64,000 nt of DNA from the NCBI GenBank assembly GCA_000729835.1, contig JFHB01000054.1, positions 62,001 through 126,000 of the forward strand, in the 5' to 3' direction. The translations under genes and the position numbers were made by a program. Positions 35,930-47,709 of the stretch are shown here, one piece after another (positions within the stretch are counted from its first letter, which is position 1; the number at the start of each line of letters is the position of its first letter). The DNA comes from Atkinsonella hypoxylon (lineage: Eukaryota > Ascomycota > Sordariomycetes > Hypocreales > Clavicipitaceae). The notes under the pieces were generated by a model that saw nothing but the letters and a program-made list of their open reading frames with translations, did no database searches and was not told where the DNA came from.

Positions 35930-36984
35930 TGAGAAGGTTCTTTCGTGGACCACTCGGCCCACAAAGACTTCTATGAGACTACAAACAAGCGTTGATGACT
36001 GTAAACCATTTCAAAAGGCGTGCACTTACCCGGATGGAAGGTACCTACTATTTCAACGTTTTCCCACGTTTTGTCTACCACCGTTCGTATATCACGAGTT
36101 GACGACCCTTTACCTTTCTTCTGTTCTATTTATCTTCTTTTTCTATTTATACATATATATGTGCGCGTTTGTGTGTGAGAGAGTGTGTATACTTGAGCCT
36201 GTCATAGATAGAACTTTGTGGAGGCGAAATGACCGTTCTTATTTTTTTTATTCTTGAACGCCTTCTGTACATACTCTTTGATTATCTTGCTTTCATTTTG
36301 AACAGCAAGGCTATGTACGATGAAGAGGCCTACTTTGTATTCGCTAGGATACCTGTAGCTGGGGAGTTTTCGGAGTCAGGGTTACGGCATCGAATAGGCG
36401 TTGGCTGGAACATATAGCACAATCAAATAGCATTTTTCGAACTTGGATTCGTAATTTGGTGGTGGTGAACTACTTGTGATTATAATTCATCTGGACGTAT
36501 AACCGGCTGATTTTTATGGTGCTGATTTGACGAATTACTCTAGTTGTAACTTGATGGTTCATTTTTATCATTACCGTGTTGAAGATACATTACTTTAGGT
36601 ACAGGATAGCACATGGGAGGAGGGAGCACTCATGACGTAATAAGAGATGGACAGACGCACAAGAGGAGGTAGTTAGTGTCCGTGAAGTGTGTGTTATTAA
36701 TGTTTGGCGCTGCTCTACCCCGTAGTTACTCCTCGGTCTGGACAGGAGCAATGCCGTGAAGTGCACGCAGTAGCAATGGCTGCCTGAGGACTAAGGCAGC
36801 ACTCAGGCAGCGCAGACGCCTTCGAAACTCTGGTCAACCCTCTACGGCCAGGTGAGAAAACCAAGGTGTGTCTGCAAGCCTGTATTTATTGCAGCAATCT
36901 GTCTATTCGCCACGTTCCATCAGAGTGTCCCTCTCTCTCCTCACCGCTGCGCCGACAAAGATAATTTGGTTCTACCAACCCGCC
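35930..36984. other. Intergenic region between the DUF2457 gene and SAR1
   Basis: 3' UTR of the upstream gene and the SAR1 promoter. It includes a TA/TG-rich stretch near 36150-36190. No gene seen. Confidence 0.5.
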
Positions 36985-37976
36985 ATGTGGATTATCAACT
37001 GGTGTATGTTGTGAATCTGCCTCTATTCCCGCCTTATCTGATGGCATGCGAGCCGGGCCAACTTTGACTGACGCGTGCTGCTGGCTTGATATTCTAGTCT
37101 ATGATGTCCTCTCCAATTTGGGGCTGCTGAACAAGCACGCCAAGCTGTTATTCCTAGGTCTCGACAATGCTGGAAAGACGACGCTATTGCACATGCTGAA
37201 GGTATGCCGAATGGCAATTCTTTGCGATGCCGTCATCTGCGCGTCACGACACAATACTATAATGCCACAATGCACATCTTATCAAGATTATGCTTCTCGA
37301 GGAAGCCAAGTTTGTACGCAAGCAGTGACTGATACCTGCTGACATATCCCACTAATAGAACGACCGAGTCGCCATACTGCAACCTACCCTTCACCCTAGT
37401 AAGTCACCCCGTCCTCGGACCATAGTAACGCTTTGATACTGCATGAGCAAGTCATATGGTGGAAAGCATCTGTTGCTGACCCGATCACTCTAGCATCTGA
37501 AGAGCTTGCCATCGGCAATGTTCGGTTCACGACTTTCGATTTGGGAGGCCATCAGCAGGGTAAGCATCACACGTGCAGCAATTTCTGCATGCAATTTTGA
37601 CTTGGCTTTGTGTGTTTTGTTGATCATCGTTCTAGCCCGCCGAATCTGGAGAGATTACTTTCCTGAAGTCAACGGCGTCGTCTTCCTCGTCGATGCCAAG
37701 GATCACGAACGATTGCCCGAGGCCAAAGCTGAGCTCGACGCACTCCTAGCCCTGGAAGAGTTGGCCAAGGTTCCCTTTGTCATTCTGGGCAATAAAATCG
37801 ACCATCCGGATGCTGTATCTGAGGACCAGCTGCGACATGAACTCGGCATGTACCAAACTACTGGTAAGGGTAAGGTCCAGCTGGAGGGTATTCGACCCAT
37901 TGAGCTCTTCATGTGCTCCGTCGTTATGCGACAGGGTTACGGTGAGGGTATAAGATGGTTGTCTCAGTATGTGTAA
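36985..37976 (+). CDS. SAR1: Sar1 small GTPase of the COPII coat
   Basis: GTPase that starts COPII coat assembly at ER exit sites. Five exons: 36985-37003, 37098-37201, 37359-37398, 37494-37559 and 37636-37976. They total 570 bases and 189 residues, the standard length. Exon 1 is only 19 bases (MWIINW plus one base). The join gives NWFYDVLSNLG, the amphipathic N-terminal helix that inserts into the ER membrane. Motifs: GLDNAGKT (P-loop, residues 27-34), Thr55 in LHPT (switch I), DLGGHQQA (switch II, with the catalytic His74), NKID, and CSVVMRQGYGEG near the C-terminus. Four introns with GTATGT/GTAAGT/GTAAGC donors all keep phase. The protein is essential in yeast. Nearby SEC63 also acts at the ER, but linkage is probably chance. 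Confidence 0.96.
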
Positions 37977-38845
37977 ACCGGTGCTGTAGACAGGGCGACG
38001 AGACCGCCGCGTCTGTATAGACGCTGCGGTCAGGGGCAGACGGGTAAGGGGGCAGATAAAGCGAGCGTGCCTCGTGTTAGGTCAGCTCGATATATGGACG
38101 TAAGGGGTGGTTTATGAGATCCAGCATTGTCTACGGGCGAACACCGGGTCGTGTAATTCCAATGACATCTTTGACACGAAAGACAATCAATTCGTAACTT
38201 ATTCATTCTGATGGCTTTGGCTCGTGTGGGTGTAGTTGTTCTCGGTTGTATTACCACCGAAACAATGTTCATCTATCTACCTATTTGACCTACTAATGCA
38301 CCCGATTGCTCGAGCCGATTGTACAGAGGGACCTGGTTGCAATTATCATCGGCTCTGGCGTAGCAATTAATAATTCCTTAGCTTCTACTTTAGTTCGACA
38401 ATATTATTACAGTACGTACGCTGTAGTTATAGAGTAAGCGCATTCGGGGTCAACCCAAAAGCCTGGACAGGTGACGGCCCCGCCGTCGATGGTGCTACAG
38501 CCTAACTACAAGCCGCCCCCCCCGCCCCCTTCCCCTCCCTCCCTCCCCCACCCTCCCGCTTTCCCATTTGTCGTTCCTAACAGAAAGGGACGTCGGCACA
38601 TATCCCATAGCCGACGTCATTCCTCTGCATTCTACCTGTTACCAAGGTGCCTAGCTAGCCACTCGGTGGGAGAGTGATGAGCAATGACAACATTTGAACT
38701 TATCAACTCTAAAGGCTGCCGAAGCGCATGCATTCACGAATTTATCCAGATCATATACAACTCCAAGTTGAATTAATTGCTTGCAGATGAGCCTTCTTTG
38801 CTGCCGTGCTTGCATTAGCTAATGGCCAGGTAAAGGCTTCACACT
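37977..38845. other. Intergenic region
   Basis: SAR1 3' region and promoter of the patatin-like gene. A C/CT-rich run lies at 38514-38560. No gene seen. Confidence 0.5.
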
Positions 38846-41211
38846 ATGTCTCGTGACGACACAGTCTACGGCTTTCCGCCTGAAGCATTTGACACATCAG
38901 CTCTTCCTGATTTCGACCATGAGTTCATCAAGCCAGAGGAGCTTGCTGCATTTGACACAGCTCTTCGAGCTCCCGATCCGTTGCAAAGCCCAGTAGACGA
39001 CCACAGCGGCTTACGATCTCCCCTTAGCGCGTCCAGCTCAGTCAACCTCACGAAGCGGAACTCTCAGGCTGGTCTGGGAGAGGAGGATGCCCATGTAAAT
39101 TTCAATACAGATGCTATTGCCGCAGCCGCAGCCGCAGCAGGAGGCGACCTGCCCCCACAACCCGGGCACCATACACAGGGGACGTTCTTCACAGCACAGA
39201 ACGACTGGGCGCCTGTAAGCTCGAAACCCTACAAGACGCGCCGTAAGCCATCTAGGGGCGGCAATCATCGCAAGGGGGCCAGTAAAGCTGTGCAAGGACT
39301 GCTTGGAACCCGCACCAAAGATGAAACAAGGGAAGGCTACTTCTACCGCCTATTCAAGTGGCCGCTCCTAATATTTGTTTTCGCATGGCTAAGTGGCTTG
39401 GCACTGGCGTATCTCTTAACGAGATGGTACATCTGGGTGTATGAACACTTTTTCACCTGGCGTGGCCGGAGGGAGACCCTCCGAAGGAATATGCGTAGAG
39501 CATCGACGTATCAGGAATGGGTTGCTGCTGCGAGAGAGCTTGATGCCTTTCTCGGAAGACAGACTTGGAGAGAGGAGAATGCTTTCGCGTATTATGACTC
39601 GAAGACAGTGAAGAGGGTATGGGACCAACTGAAGAAGCTGAGGGTGAAGGCGGAGGCGCAAGAGGGCCAGAGCGTGAAGCAGAATGGAGACCATAGAACT
39701 GCTGTGGAGGACCTCAAGGCTCTGGTAGAGGCTTGCGTGAAGAATAATTTTGTGGGCATAGAGAATCCGAGGCTTTATAGCCAGACTTATTATGGGACAA
39801 AGAACTTGGTTCAGAATTTTCTGGATGAAGGTACGTTTTGGGACTGCTTGTTCGAATTTATTTCTTTAGTTGTTGCGCCATTTCAATGATAGGGAGCGTT
39901 CTGCTAACATGAGGCTCTTGATACATAGTGGAAAGATGCATCAAATTGCTCATCAGGACGAAACATCTGAAGACAGAAGAGAAACGCCTGCTTTTCAAGC
40001 ATGTCTATGCTAACTATGGGCGAACTGCATTATGTCTCTCGGGAGGTGCTGGCTTTGCCTACTACCATCTAGGACTTGTAAAGGCTCTAGTGGATTCCGA
40101 TCTGCTCCCAGATGTCATTACAGGTACTAGTGGAGGAGCGCTAATCGCTGCTCTGGTTGCGACGAGGACTGACGATGAGCTTAAGAAGCTTCTGGTCCCG
40201 GCGCTTGCTCAACGTATCAACGCTTGCCGCGAACCGGCAACTGTCTGGCTCCCCCGGTGGTGGAAGACTGGTGCGCGATTTGATTCAGTTGATTGGGCTC
40301 AACGATGCAGTTGGTGGACAAGAGGCTCCATGACATTCCGAGAAGCATATGAGAGGACTGGCCGAATCCTCAACGTGACATGCGTGCCAGCCGATCCGCA
40401 CTCACCCACAATTTTGTGCAACTACCTTACCAGTCCTGATTGCGTGATATGGTCCGCTGTCCTGGCATCGGCTGCTGTACCGGGCATTCTCAATCCGGTG
40501 GTCCTGATGATGAAAACACGATATGGCACATTGGCGCCTTACTCGTTCGGCCACAAATGGAAAGACGGCAGTTTGAGAACCGATATTCCCATCAAAGCCC
40601 TGAACACATATTTCAACGTCAACTTCACCATTGTCAGCCAGGTTAACCCCCATATTAACTTGTTCTTTTTCTCGTCGCGAGGATCGGTCGGACACCCAGT
40701 GACGCATCGCAAGGGACGCGGCTGGCGAGGCGGTTACCTCATGTCTGCTTTTGAGCACTACCTTAAGCTGGACATGAATAAGTGGCTCAAGTTTGTGCGC
40801 CACGCCGAACTGCTCCCTCGACCACTTGGCCAGGATTGGAGCCAGCTTTGGCTTCAGGAGTTCAGTGGCACAATCACAATTTGGCCCAAGTCTGTGCTGT
40901 CGGATTTCTGGTACATCCTTTCCGACCCTGATCCTCAACGGCTGGCTCGGATGATTCACCAGGGTCAGCAGAGCGCATTCCCGATATTGAAGTTTGTGGC
41001 GAACAGGCTCAAGATTGAGCGCTTGGTGGAGCAAGGGAGGAGGGAGACGAGGCCCTGGGTGAGGAGGGGAAGCATGCAGACGATAATGAGCGAGGATGAC
41101 TTGAGGAGCCTGTTAATGGAGGAGACGGCGAATGTGACGACTGAGGATGATACGGATGGGGATGACACTCCATTCTTCACCCCTGTAGTAGAGGCTGAGG
41201 CTAGGACGTAG
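38846..41211 (+). CDS. Patatin-like phospholipase/triacylglycerol lipase
   Basis: Two exons, 38846-39830 and 39929-41211, give 755 residues. The GTACGT donor and TAG acceptor rejoin NFLDE to VERCIKLLIRTKH. A hydrophobic stretch at about residues 170-195 (PLLIFVFAWLSGLALAYLL) suggests membrane or lipid-droplet attachment. The patatin domain has the oxyanion motif SGGAG (366-370), the nucleophile elbow GTSGG with Ser396, and the catalytic Asp541 in KDGS. The layout and surrounding sequence match the fungal patatin-like phospholipase family related to yeast Tgl3/4/5, which hydrolyse triacylglycerols or phospholipids. Substrate choice cannot be read from sequence. The N-terminus carries a poly-Ala run (AIAAAAAAAGG) and is probably disordered; the C-terminus is acidic. 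Confidence 0.92.
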
Positions 41212-42578
41212 CCTAGTGAAACTGCGCTGCCGTGATGGCAGGCTGAATGTACTGAAGGTGGTGCTTCCGAGCGCAATACGGAACTAGCTTTTTATCTTGT
41301 CATGATAGATGAACTTTCGGGTCGTGCTGCAGGGATATTGTACCTCTGGATCGAATAGAGATGGGTCTTAATGTAATACGTTGGTTGTTCAGGCGGTATA
41401 TATGCCGCATGTGGTGATAAAAGTTGCTGCTGTCTCATGTACATTGTAGGCACGTCTGATAGTTGATAGAGTGCCACTGAGCGTCCCATTCGCAGGATTT
41501 AGAAAAATGCAAAGCATATCTGTTGATCACAACGGCTGGTCGGTCTTGCTAGGTATTGTGGGCTACCCGGCCTAAGCGCAGTGGTCACATTGCATTATTA
41601 AATGAAGAAAGGAAAAGTGATCAGAATTGTCAGGTTTGGTGCCATCGGATTCCCCAGATTTTTTAAACTCCGAGAGCGAAAACGAATTGGTGGACTGCCT
41701 TGACTTGGGCTGCGTCACCGTCACGCCCGCGCACGTGGGTTCTGCCTCCTCACGCGCGCGAGAAACTTCCGCCCGCAACCCTCAACTCCGCCTCAACTAA
41801 CCAACATTTGCATTTGATGTGTTTGAACTCGATAAAATCATATGGATAGGTACTCAGTTGGAGGCTGCAAAATTGAGTAGAGTCACATACGACATATAAA
41901 CATGGCATAGTCGTGCAGGCATAGACGCAATTCATTTCATGACAGGTTGCTTATGGGAAGTTTGATTCTCTCTTTTTATTTTATTTTATTATTATTATTA
42001 TTATTTCTATTCTTATTCGGGAACCTGTGGGCCACTGAACTGAACTGAACACCGTGGCGACATTGCGTCGTGAGAAGCACCCACTGCCCACTGCCCACTG
42101 CCCACTGCCCACTGCCCACTGCCCACTGCCCACCGCCCACCGCCCACCACCAGTGGCACCACCTTTACTGTACTTCACCACAAGTCCACTGTAACTTCAT
42201 ATTTCCTGCAAAGCAGCACTGAGGCTAGTTTGTGCGGGTATAGCACGGAGAAATAATCCGACCGCCGACTCACGCCCAGCAAAGGACACCGTTAGCACTG
42301 TCCCCTCGAGCTAATGCTAATGTCCTTGCTCGCAGTGAGGACACCCTTTTTTTTTTTTTTTAATTCTTTTCGGTAATTCCCAAATTTGTCTCTTCGCCAT
42401 AACCCCGTCGCGTCACCCGCACGGGAATCGACGCCTTTTCCATTCGGCCGACAGAAAACTTTTTCCTTGACAAAACTGAATCGACGAGTCGCGAGATCCC
42501 TTGTCGTCCTTCGTCTGCCACGGCGTCTTGCCTCTTCACATATAGCAGGCCGAGCCCTGCCTGGCCATTGTTGCCACT
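41212..42578. other. Intergenic region with a minisatellite, upstream of SEC63
   Basis: Contains TTATTT/ATT repeats at about 41977-42006, a CACTGCC minisatellite (42082-42151) and T15 at 42347-42361 close to the SEC63 start. No gene seen. Confidence 0.55.
42082..42151. repeat. 7-bp minisatellite, CACTGCC units
   Basis: Ten tandem 7-base units: seven CACTGCC, then CACCGCC twice and a final CACCACC, so the right end has drifted. Confidence 0.92.
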
Positions 42579-44988
42579 ATGAGCTCCGACTACTCATACG
42601 ATGACCAGGTAAAATCAGTTGTCCTCCCTTCGGCCTCTCACTTAGTTGGCGACCGCGCATGATGTTCGAGGTGGTCATGCGGTCGATGGTAGAGCTGCAC
42701 TCATGTGCTTGACTCTGGTGCGAGTTGTGCGTGAGCTAACATATCCTGCTATTTTGCTCCTTTTAGGCCCAATTCTTTCCCTTCTTTATCCTGACATTGA
42801 CGGGCCTGGTCACACTACCTGTGACATATAGCTTGCTGCAGGCCAACAAAGATGACTCTCACACTGCCCCGCGTATCAAGACCGACTACAGGATAAAGCA
42901 TGGAGACGTGGTTGAATCGTTACGAGCGACGCAGAAGAGGAAGCAAAGGAAAATCAAGAGAGCTATTGTCGCCATCGCTGGCTGGGCTTTGATGGGATTT
43001 ATGGGCTACTTGATCATGACCACGGATCCTGTTGTGAACAAGATTTGGAATCCCTATGACATTCTCGGTATTTCAGAGGTATGCGCGCAACATTCTTCTG
43101 CCATTTGGCTACTGCTATATAAAGTCGAGGCGTTGCCTGGCTGTCATGAGTAGAAAGGGCGCTAACTCGGCCGTATTCAGTCTTTCACTGAAAAGCAAAT
43201 CAAGTCACATTACAAGCGTTTGTCAGTCAGATTCCACCCAGACAAGGTCCGGCCTGATGCCTCCAAGAACGAGACTACCGAGTCTCTTAACGATCGCTAT
43301 GTCGAACTCACCAAGGCCTACCAAGCTCTGACCGATGAAGATGTCCGCAACAACTATATTCAGTTCGGCCACCCTGATGGCAAGCAGAGCCTCAGTATCG
43401 GTATTGCTCTCCCCAAGTTCATCGTTTCCGACGGCAACGGAAAGTATCTCGTCTTGCTCTATACCGGACTTCTCGGCGTCCTGCTGCCCTACCTGGTGGG
43501 TTCGTGGTGGTACGGTACCAAGAAGCGATCCAAGGAGGGCGTGCTTATGGAGAGCGCCAACAACCTGTTCCGACAGTACGATGAGTACATGGACGAGTCT
43601 GGCATCATCTGGGCACTCAGCGCCGGCAAGGAATACGACAATGTGCTCAAGAGAGACCAGGCCGATGCTGGTCTCTCCAAGCTGGAATCACGCATCACTG
43701 CAGAGGGCGAGGTCTCACCTTTTGCTGCTGGTTTCTCGGTCAAAGACAAGGAGAGACTCGAGGACCTTGAAAGTGGTGTTCGCCGCAAGGTTCTCGGTCT
43801 TCTGTGGGCTTATCTTGGTCGTGTAGAACTTGACGATGCTGCTCTGACCAAGGCCAAGTTCGCCATAGCCCCCATTGCTCGGTCTTTGAACCAGTCCTTT
43901 GCCGCTATCGCTCTCGCCTTTGGCAATATCACTCCCATCTCTGGCTCTTTCCTCGCCAACCAGCACATTATCCAGGCTCTGTCGCCCAAGGCCTCACCCC
44001 TTCTGCAGCTGCCGCACTTCACCCCACGCATTGCTACGGCCGTTGAGGGCGACTCCAAGACTCGCATGACCGTCCAGCAGTTCATGGATCTTCCCGATGC
44101 TCAGAGACGCAAGCTGACTGTCGGAAAAGGTTTGCTGACGGAGCAAGAATACAACACTTGTGTCAGCGTTGCCAGACAGCTGCCGTATCTGCGTGTTGCC
44201 AAATCTTTCTTCAAAGTCACCGGCGAGCGTGTCATTGTCCCCTCTTCTCTAGTCACCTTGGTCATCAAAGGTCGCTTCATTCCCCCTGGTACTGAGAACG
44301 TGCCTGCCATCAACGAGCTGGACCTCGAGGATGTCGACCCCGCTGAGGATGACCTCGACGCTCTGATGGGCCGCAAGACCAAGACGATCAAAGGCGCTAA
44401 CGGCAAGCCCATTTCGGTGGAGGAGCAGAGCTTCCTGCCTCCTCTGGCCTTTGCTCCCTACTATGCCCGCGACCACACACCCAGCTGGTATGCCTTCCTG
44501 AGCGACTCGAAGCAAGGCAAGCTGGCGGTTCCGCCCTTCGCGTTCAACCGCTTTGACGCGCCCATCTTTGACGAGCAGGGCAAGCCCACGTTCAATATGC
44601 AGACTCTCAAGGCGCCCTTTGCAGCCCCTCCTCAAGCCGGTCACTACACTTTTGTCCTGCACGTCGTGTGCGATTCGTACGTTGGCTTCGACACAAGGAT
44701 GGAGGTTACTCTCGTGGTAGAAGAGGCAGCCAAGGCAGCTGAGATGAAAATAGCAGATGACATTTCGGAGCCTGATGAAGGTCAGTTCGCTAGTCCCCCC
44801 AAGTGGAAGAAGATGGAGAAAAGAGTACTAAATGCGTTGCAGATTCCCTTGCTGGCCAAATGCATGCCCTCAAGACTGGCCAAGCACCGCACTCACGACG
44901 AGCAGAGGATGACTCGGACGAGAGCGGTACGGAAGAGGAGGAGGATGACACAAGTGACACCAATACAGATACAGAGGACGAGTCATGA
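42579..44988 (+). CDS. SEC63: Sec63, J-domain subunit of the ER translocon
   Basis: ER membrane J-protein that recruits the lumenal Hsp70 (Kar2/BiP) to the Sec61 channel for post-translational import. Four exons: 42579-42608, 42767-43078, 43181-44780 and 44843-44988; 695 residues. Exon 1 codes only MSSDYSYDDQ. Two hydrophobic helices come first (about residues 11-34 and 75-95), then the J domain with HPD at 133-135 (RFHPDK), a third helix (VLLYTGLLGVLLPYLVGSWW), and the long Brl/Sec63 domain. The last exon supplies the acidic tail (DESGTEEEEDDTSDTNTDTE), which in yeast binds Sec62. The last intron (44781-44842, GTCAGT donor, TACTAA branch) has no in-frame stop, so retention would change the tail to a basic one. 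G14 follows the stop. Confidence 0.96.
44781..44842 (+). other. Last SEC63 intron, 62 bases
   Basis: Splicing gives an acidic C-terminal tail. The unspliced frame instead runs to 44992 and ends in a basic tail (RTRAVRKRRRMTQ). Confidence 0.8.
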
Positions 44989-45590
44989 GTGAAAAGGAAG
45001 GGGGGGGGGGGGGTTGCGCTCTCTTGTAGCTGAAGGACCTAGGCTCGATAATTGTGTATTTCGAAGCAAGATGTAAAGAATCCAGCATGATTGAATTACG
45101 GCTATCTGACATGTGTCCTAACAAGCTGCACTGCACCTCACTACAACCAGGTTACATTGCTATCGCAGCCATGCCGAGCAACTACGCTTGGGTCGACACG
45201 TGAGTTTCCACACGATCACACGATCTGTCACCAAGCTACTGCACCTGGTCACTTCGATCGTAGAAGAGGACTCCTATCTTGCACCTTTTCCGCGCAAGCC
45301 GACGGACCATGCAACAGCGAGACGGGCATGTATTATCCCAGCTACGCCTCGACATGGGCTGATCGGTTCAGACGATGAAAGAGGCAATGTAGACCCTGGA
45401 GATAATGTTCAAAAACAAAGTTCCTGGATATAAATTTACTAGGGGAACTAGCTTTGGGTTGAATTATATACTGATGCCAAGTGCCTTCTGTGCTTGACGC
45501 GACTCTATGCAGTTCCGGTCTAGAAAGCCTAATACAATAAATATGTCCTGTCCACCAGGGGCAATGAACCTTTTCCCAAAGGCAACTGCT
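44989..45590. other. Convergent intergenic region with G14 run
   Basis: Fourteen G at 45000-45013 right after the SEC63 stop codon. The rest is shared 3' region with the DENND11-type gene. No gene seen. Confidence 0.55.
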
Positions 45591-47709
45591 CTAACAAACC
45601 CGCACACCACACACTTCAACCCCCTTCCCCTCTACACGAGCCAGTCTCCCCAAATACGTCTCCATGAGGTCCTGTACAAAACTTGCATCGGTGCTACTCC
45701 ACACATCCAGACCCATTGTCTCGAGGGAGTGGCTGTGAACGGTGATGGCGCTGGCTTGGAGGTCAAGGGGTCCGTTACTCAAGAGCGCTTCGGCTTCGTC
45801 TCCGCCATCTGTCTCTGCGTCTTCTTCATCTCGGTAGGGAGAGGGGTAGGCCTCGTCAGTGGTGTCGACGAGGTCGATGAGGACGGAGAGCATTTGGGTT
45901 GTCAAACGGTGAAAGTAGGCTATGATGGCGAGTTCAATGCGCGCGTCGGATGTGCCGTAGTTAGTGGTGCCGCTGGAGGTGCGGCGGCCGGCGAGAGAGG
46001 AAAGCGAATCGGAGAGAAGCTCGCGGGGTGCTGAGCATGGGAGTGACATGGGCGTATGGGGAGCGGGAGCAAGGTCGGCGAGGAGAGCGGCGTCTCGACA
46101 GGATTCTTCGTGTTCTTCAGACCGGAGCTGTTCACCCGCTGAGGCCCACCACATGTAGCCATTGTAGGCGAGGGCTGTCCAGGTCATAGGCTCGATGAGC
46201 GAATCTACCGCTTCATCTTGTTCATGCTTGGCCAGGCGATGGGAATGACCGGTAGATGGGCGAGCGACAGATGTTTCGGAGCACGGCGAGTCTGGCGCTT
46301 CGTCCATGGCTGATGATGCTATGCGTATGAGACCTGCCCGAAGGGTGTTGAATCGACGAAGATCCCGTTGAGTAGCTTTGACGGGTGTTCCACGAGGGTA
46401 TTCGACTGTCGGCCAGGTTCTGGACTGGCTTGTTGCGTGAGGGGAGGATGGAGAATACATGTGTTGAGGAGGCATGGTGATGAGCATATCCCACAGAGTG
46501 TCTTTCATCGCGAGAATGCTGTCGGTGGTGCAGGCGATCCAGCCCAACCCGGCGTCGTCCGCTGGCTCTGCCATCCCGTCTCGACGGCGCTTGTATGCTT
46601 TAAAGTCCTCCATGAGGAAAGGTATATCGTGAACTCCAATAGCGAATAGGGGGCGTAGGCGTGGTGTAGACGTTGACGCGGGCAGTCTGTCGGCAACAGA
46701 CAGGGGTATATTAGAAAGAATCGATATGTTATATACTAGGAAAACGGGAGGCTCGGTTAGAATTTTATACGTATTTGAAGAAAGAAAACAAAAGAGTATG
46801 GTCCAAAGAAGAAACGACATTAATCGTGTGCAACTCACCAAAATCGCACACTTCATGAACCGGAGCATGACAGGAGATCAAGATGCGCCTGCGAAGCAAT
46901 GCCACTCTCTGTATGGGGAAGATCAGAGGTCCAAACCTGTCTAGCAGCTTGACCAAGCTCCAGGCAGGGTGGTAGGGAGAGAGCTTGTGCCCCTGGGGAA
47001 TCAAAGCGGTACCATCCGATGCCGATCCCTTTCTTGTATGAGTTCGTGGTTGTTGGGTAGGAGTGTCGGGTATGTTGGCGACTGGCGATTCTGCGGCATG
47101 ATTTGCTCTTTCATTTTCGTCATCGCTCGCCCTGTTTGCATCCCAGTATTTTTCCAAAACATTCGTTTCATGTCGATCCTTCGCCAAGCGTCTTCAAGTT
47201 TGTCCGCCTGGTCAGTATAAGAGGGCCTTCAATGTGATGATGCGCCAGGCCAGCTTTCATTTAGGAATAAAAAAAAAAAAAAAAAAATAGGAGACTCACG
47301 CTGCCAATTCCTTCAGCTTCTCCGCATGTCTCCATGCCCTACCAAGCCGTCCGTAACTCAAGGGCACGAGAATACCAACCGCGATCATGCGTGCATTCCT
47401 AGCTTCCTCCTCCTCACACGGTTCATTGACAAAGGCACTGAGACCAGCGTGGGCGCCGTCGACAAAATATATTAGGTCATCGCGGACGGTGTGAAGGCCT
47501 GAAGGTAGAGACTTGTATTCGACGCGGCCTTCAAGCTCCGAGTTGGGAACAGCTCGCTTCCATTTTATGGTGTATCCGGCCTTGACGTCGAAATCGATGA
47601 GGAACAGGGCGGTTATGGGGGGCAGCTCAGCGGTTGGGTTTGGTGCGATAGACAGGGATAGGGAGGAGTTGCGTTTGAACTGAGCATTGTTCGTGCGCGA
47701 GGGAGCCAT
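45591..47709 (-). CDS. DENND11/LCHN-like protein with DUF4484 domain
   Basis: Three exons: 47709-47300, 47191-46839 and 46735-45591; 635 residues. The start MAPSRTNNAQFKRNSSLSLS (ATG 47709) and the following ITALFLIDFDVKAGYTIKWK match the DUF2347/LCHN (DENND11) family, related to yeast Anr2. Further landmarks are KSLPSGLHTVRDDLIYFV, IAVGILVPLSYGRLGRAW, LSPYHPAWSLVKLLDRFG, RRRILISCHAPVHEVCDF, RLRPLFAIGVHDIPFL and GWIACTTDSILAMKDTLWDM. The C-terminal part fits DUF4484. Intron 1 carries T19 (on the coding strand) and a CTGAC branch only four bases before the first AG; the in-frame acceptor is a later AG at 47192. DENN-like proteins are generally linked to Rab regulation, but no activity is proven for this family as far as I know. 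Confidence 0.85.

Noticed and set aside
40402..41034. 210-codon minus-strand frame within the patatin-like gene
   Set aside because: It is the shadow of a coding exon with catalytic motifs on the plus strand.
42082..42151. CRISPR-like array
   Set aside because: The units are contiguous 7-base tandem repeats without spacers, in a eukaryotic genome.
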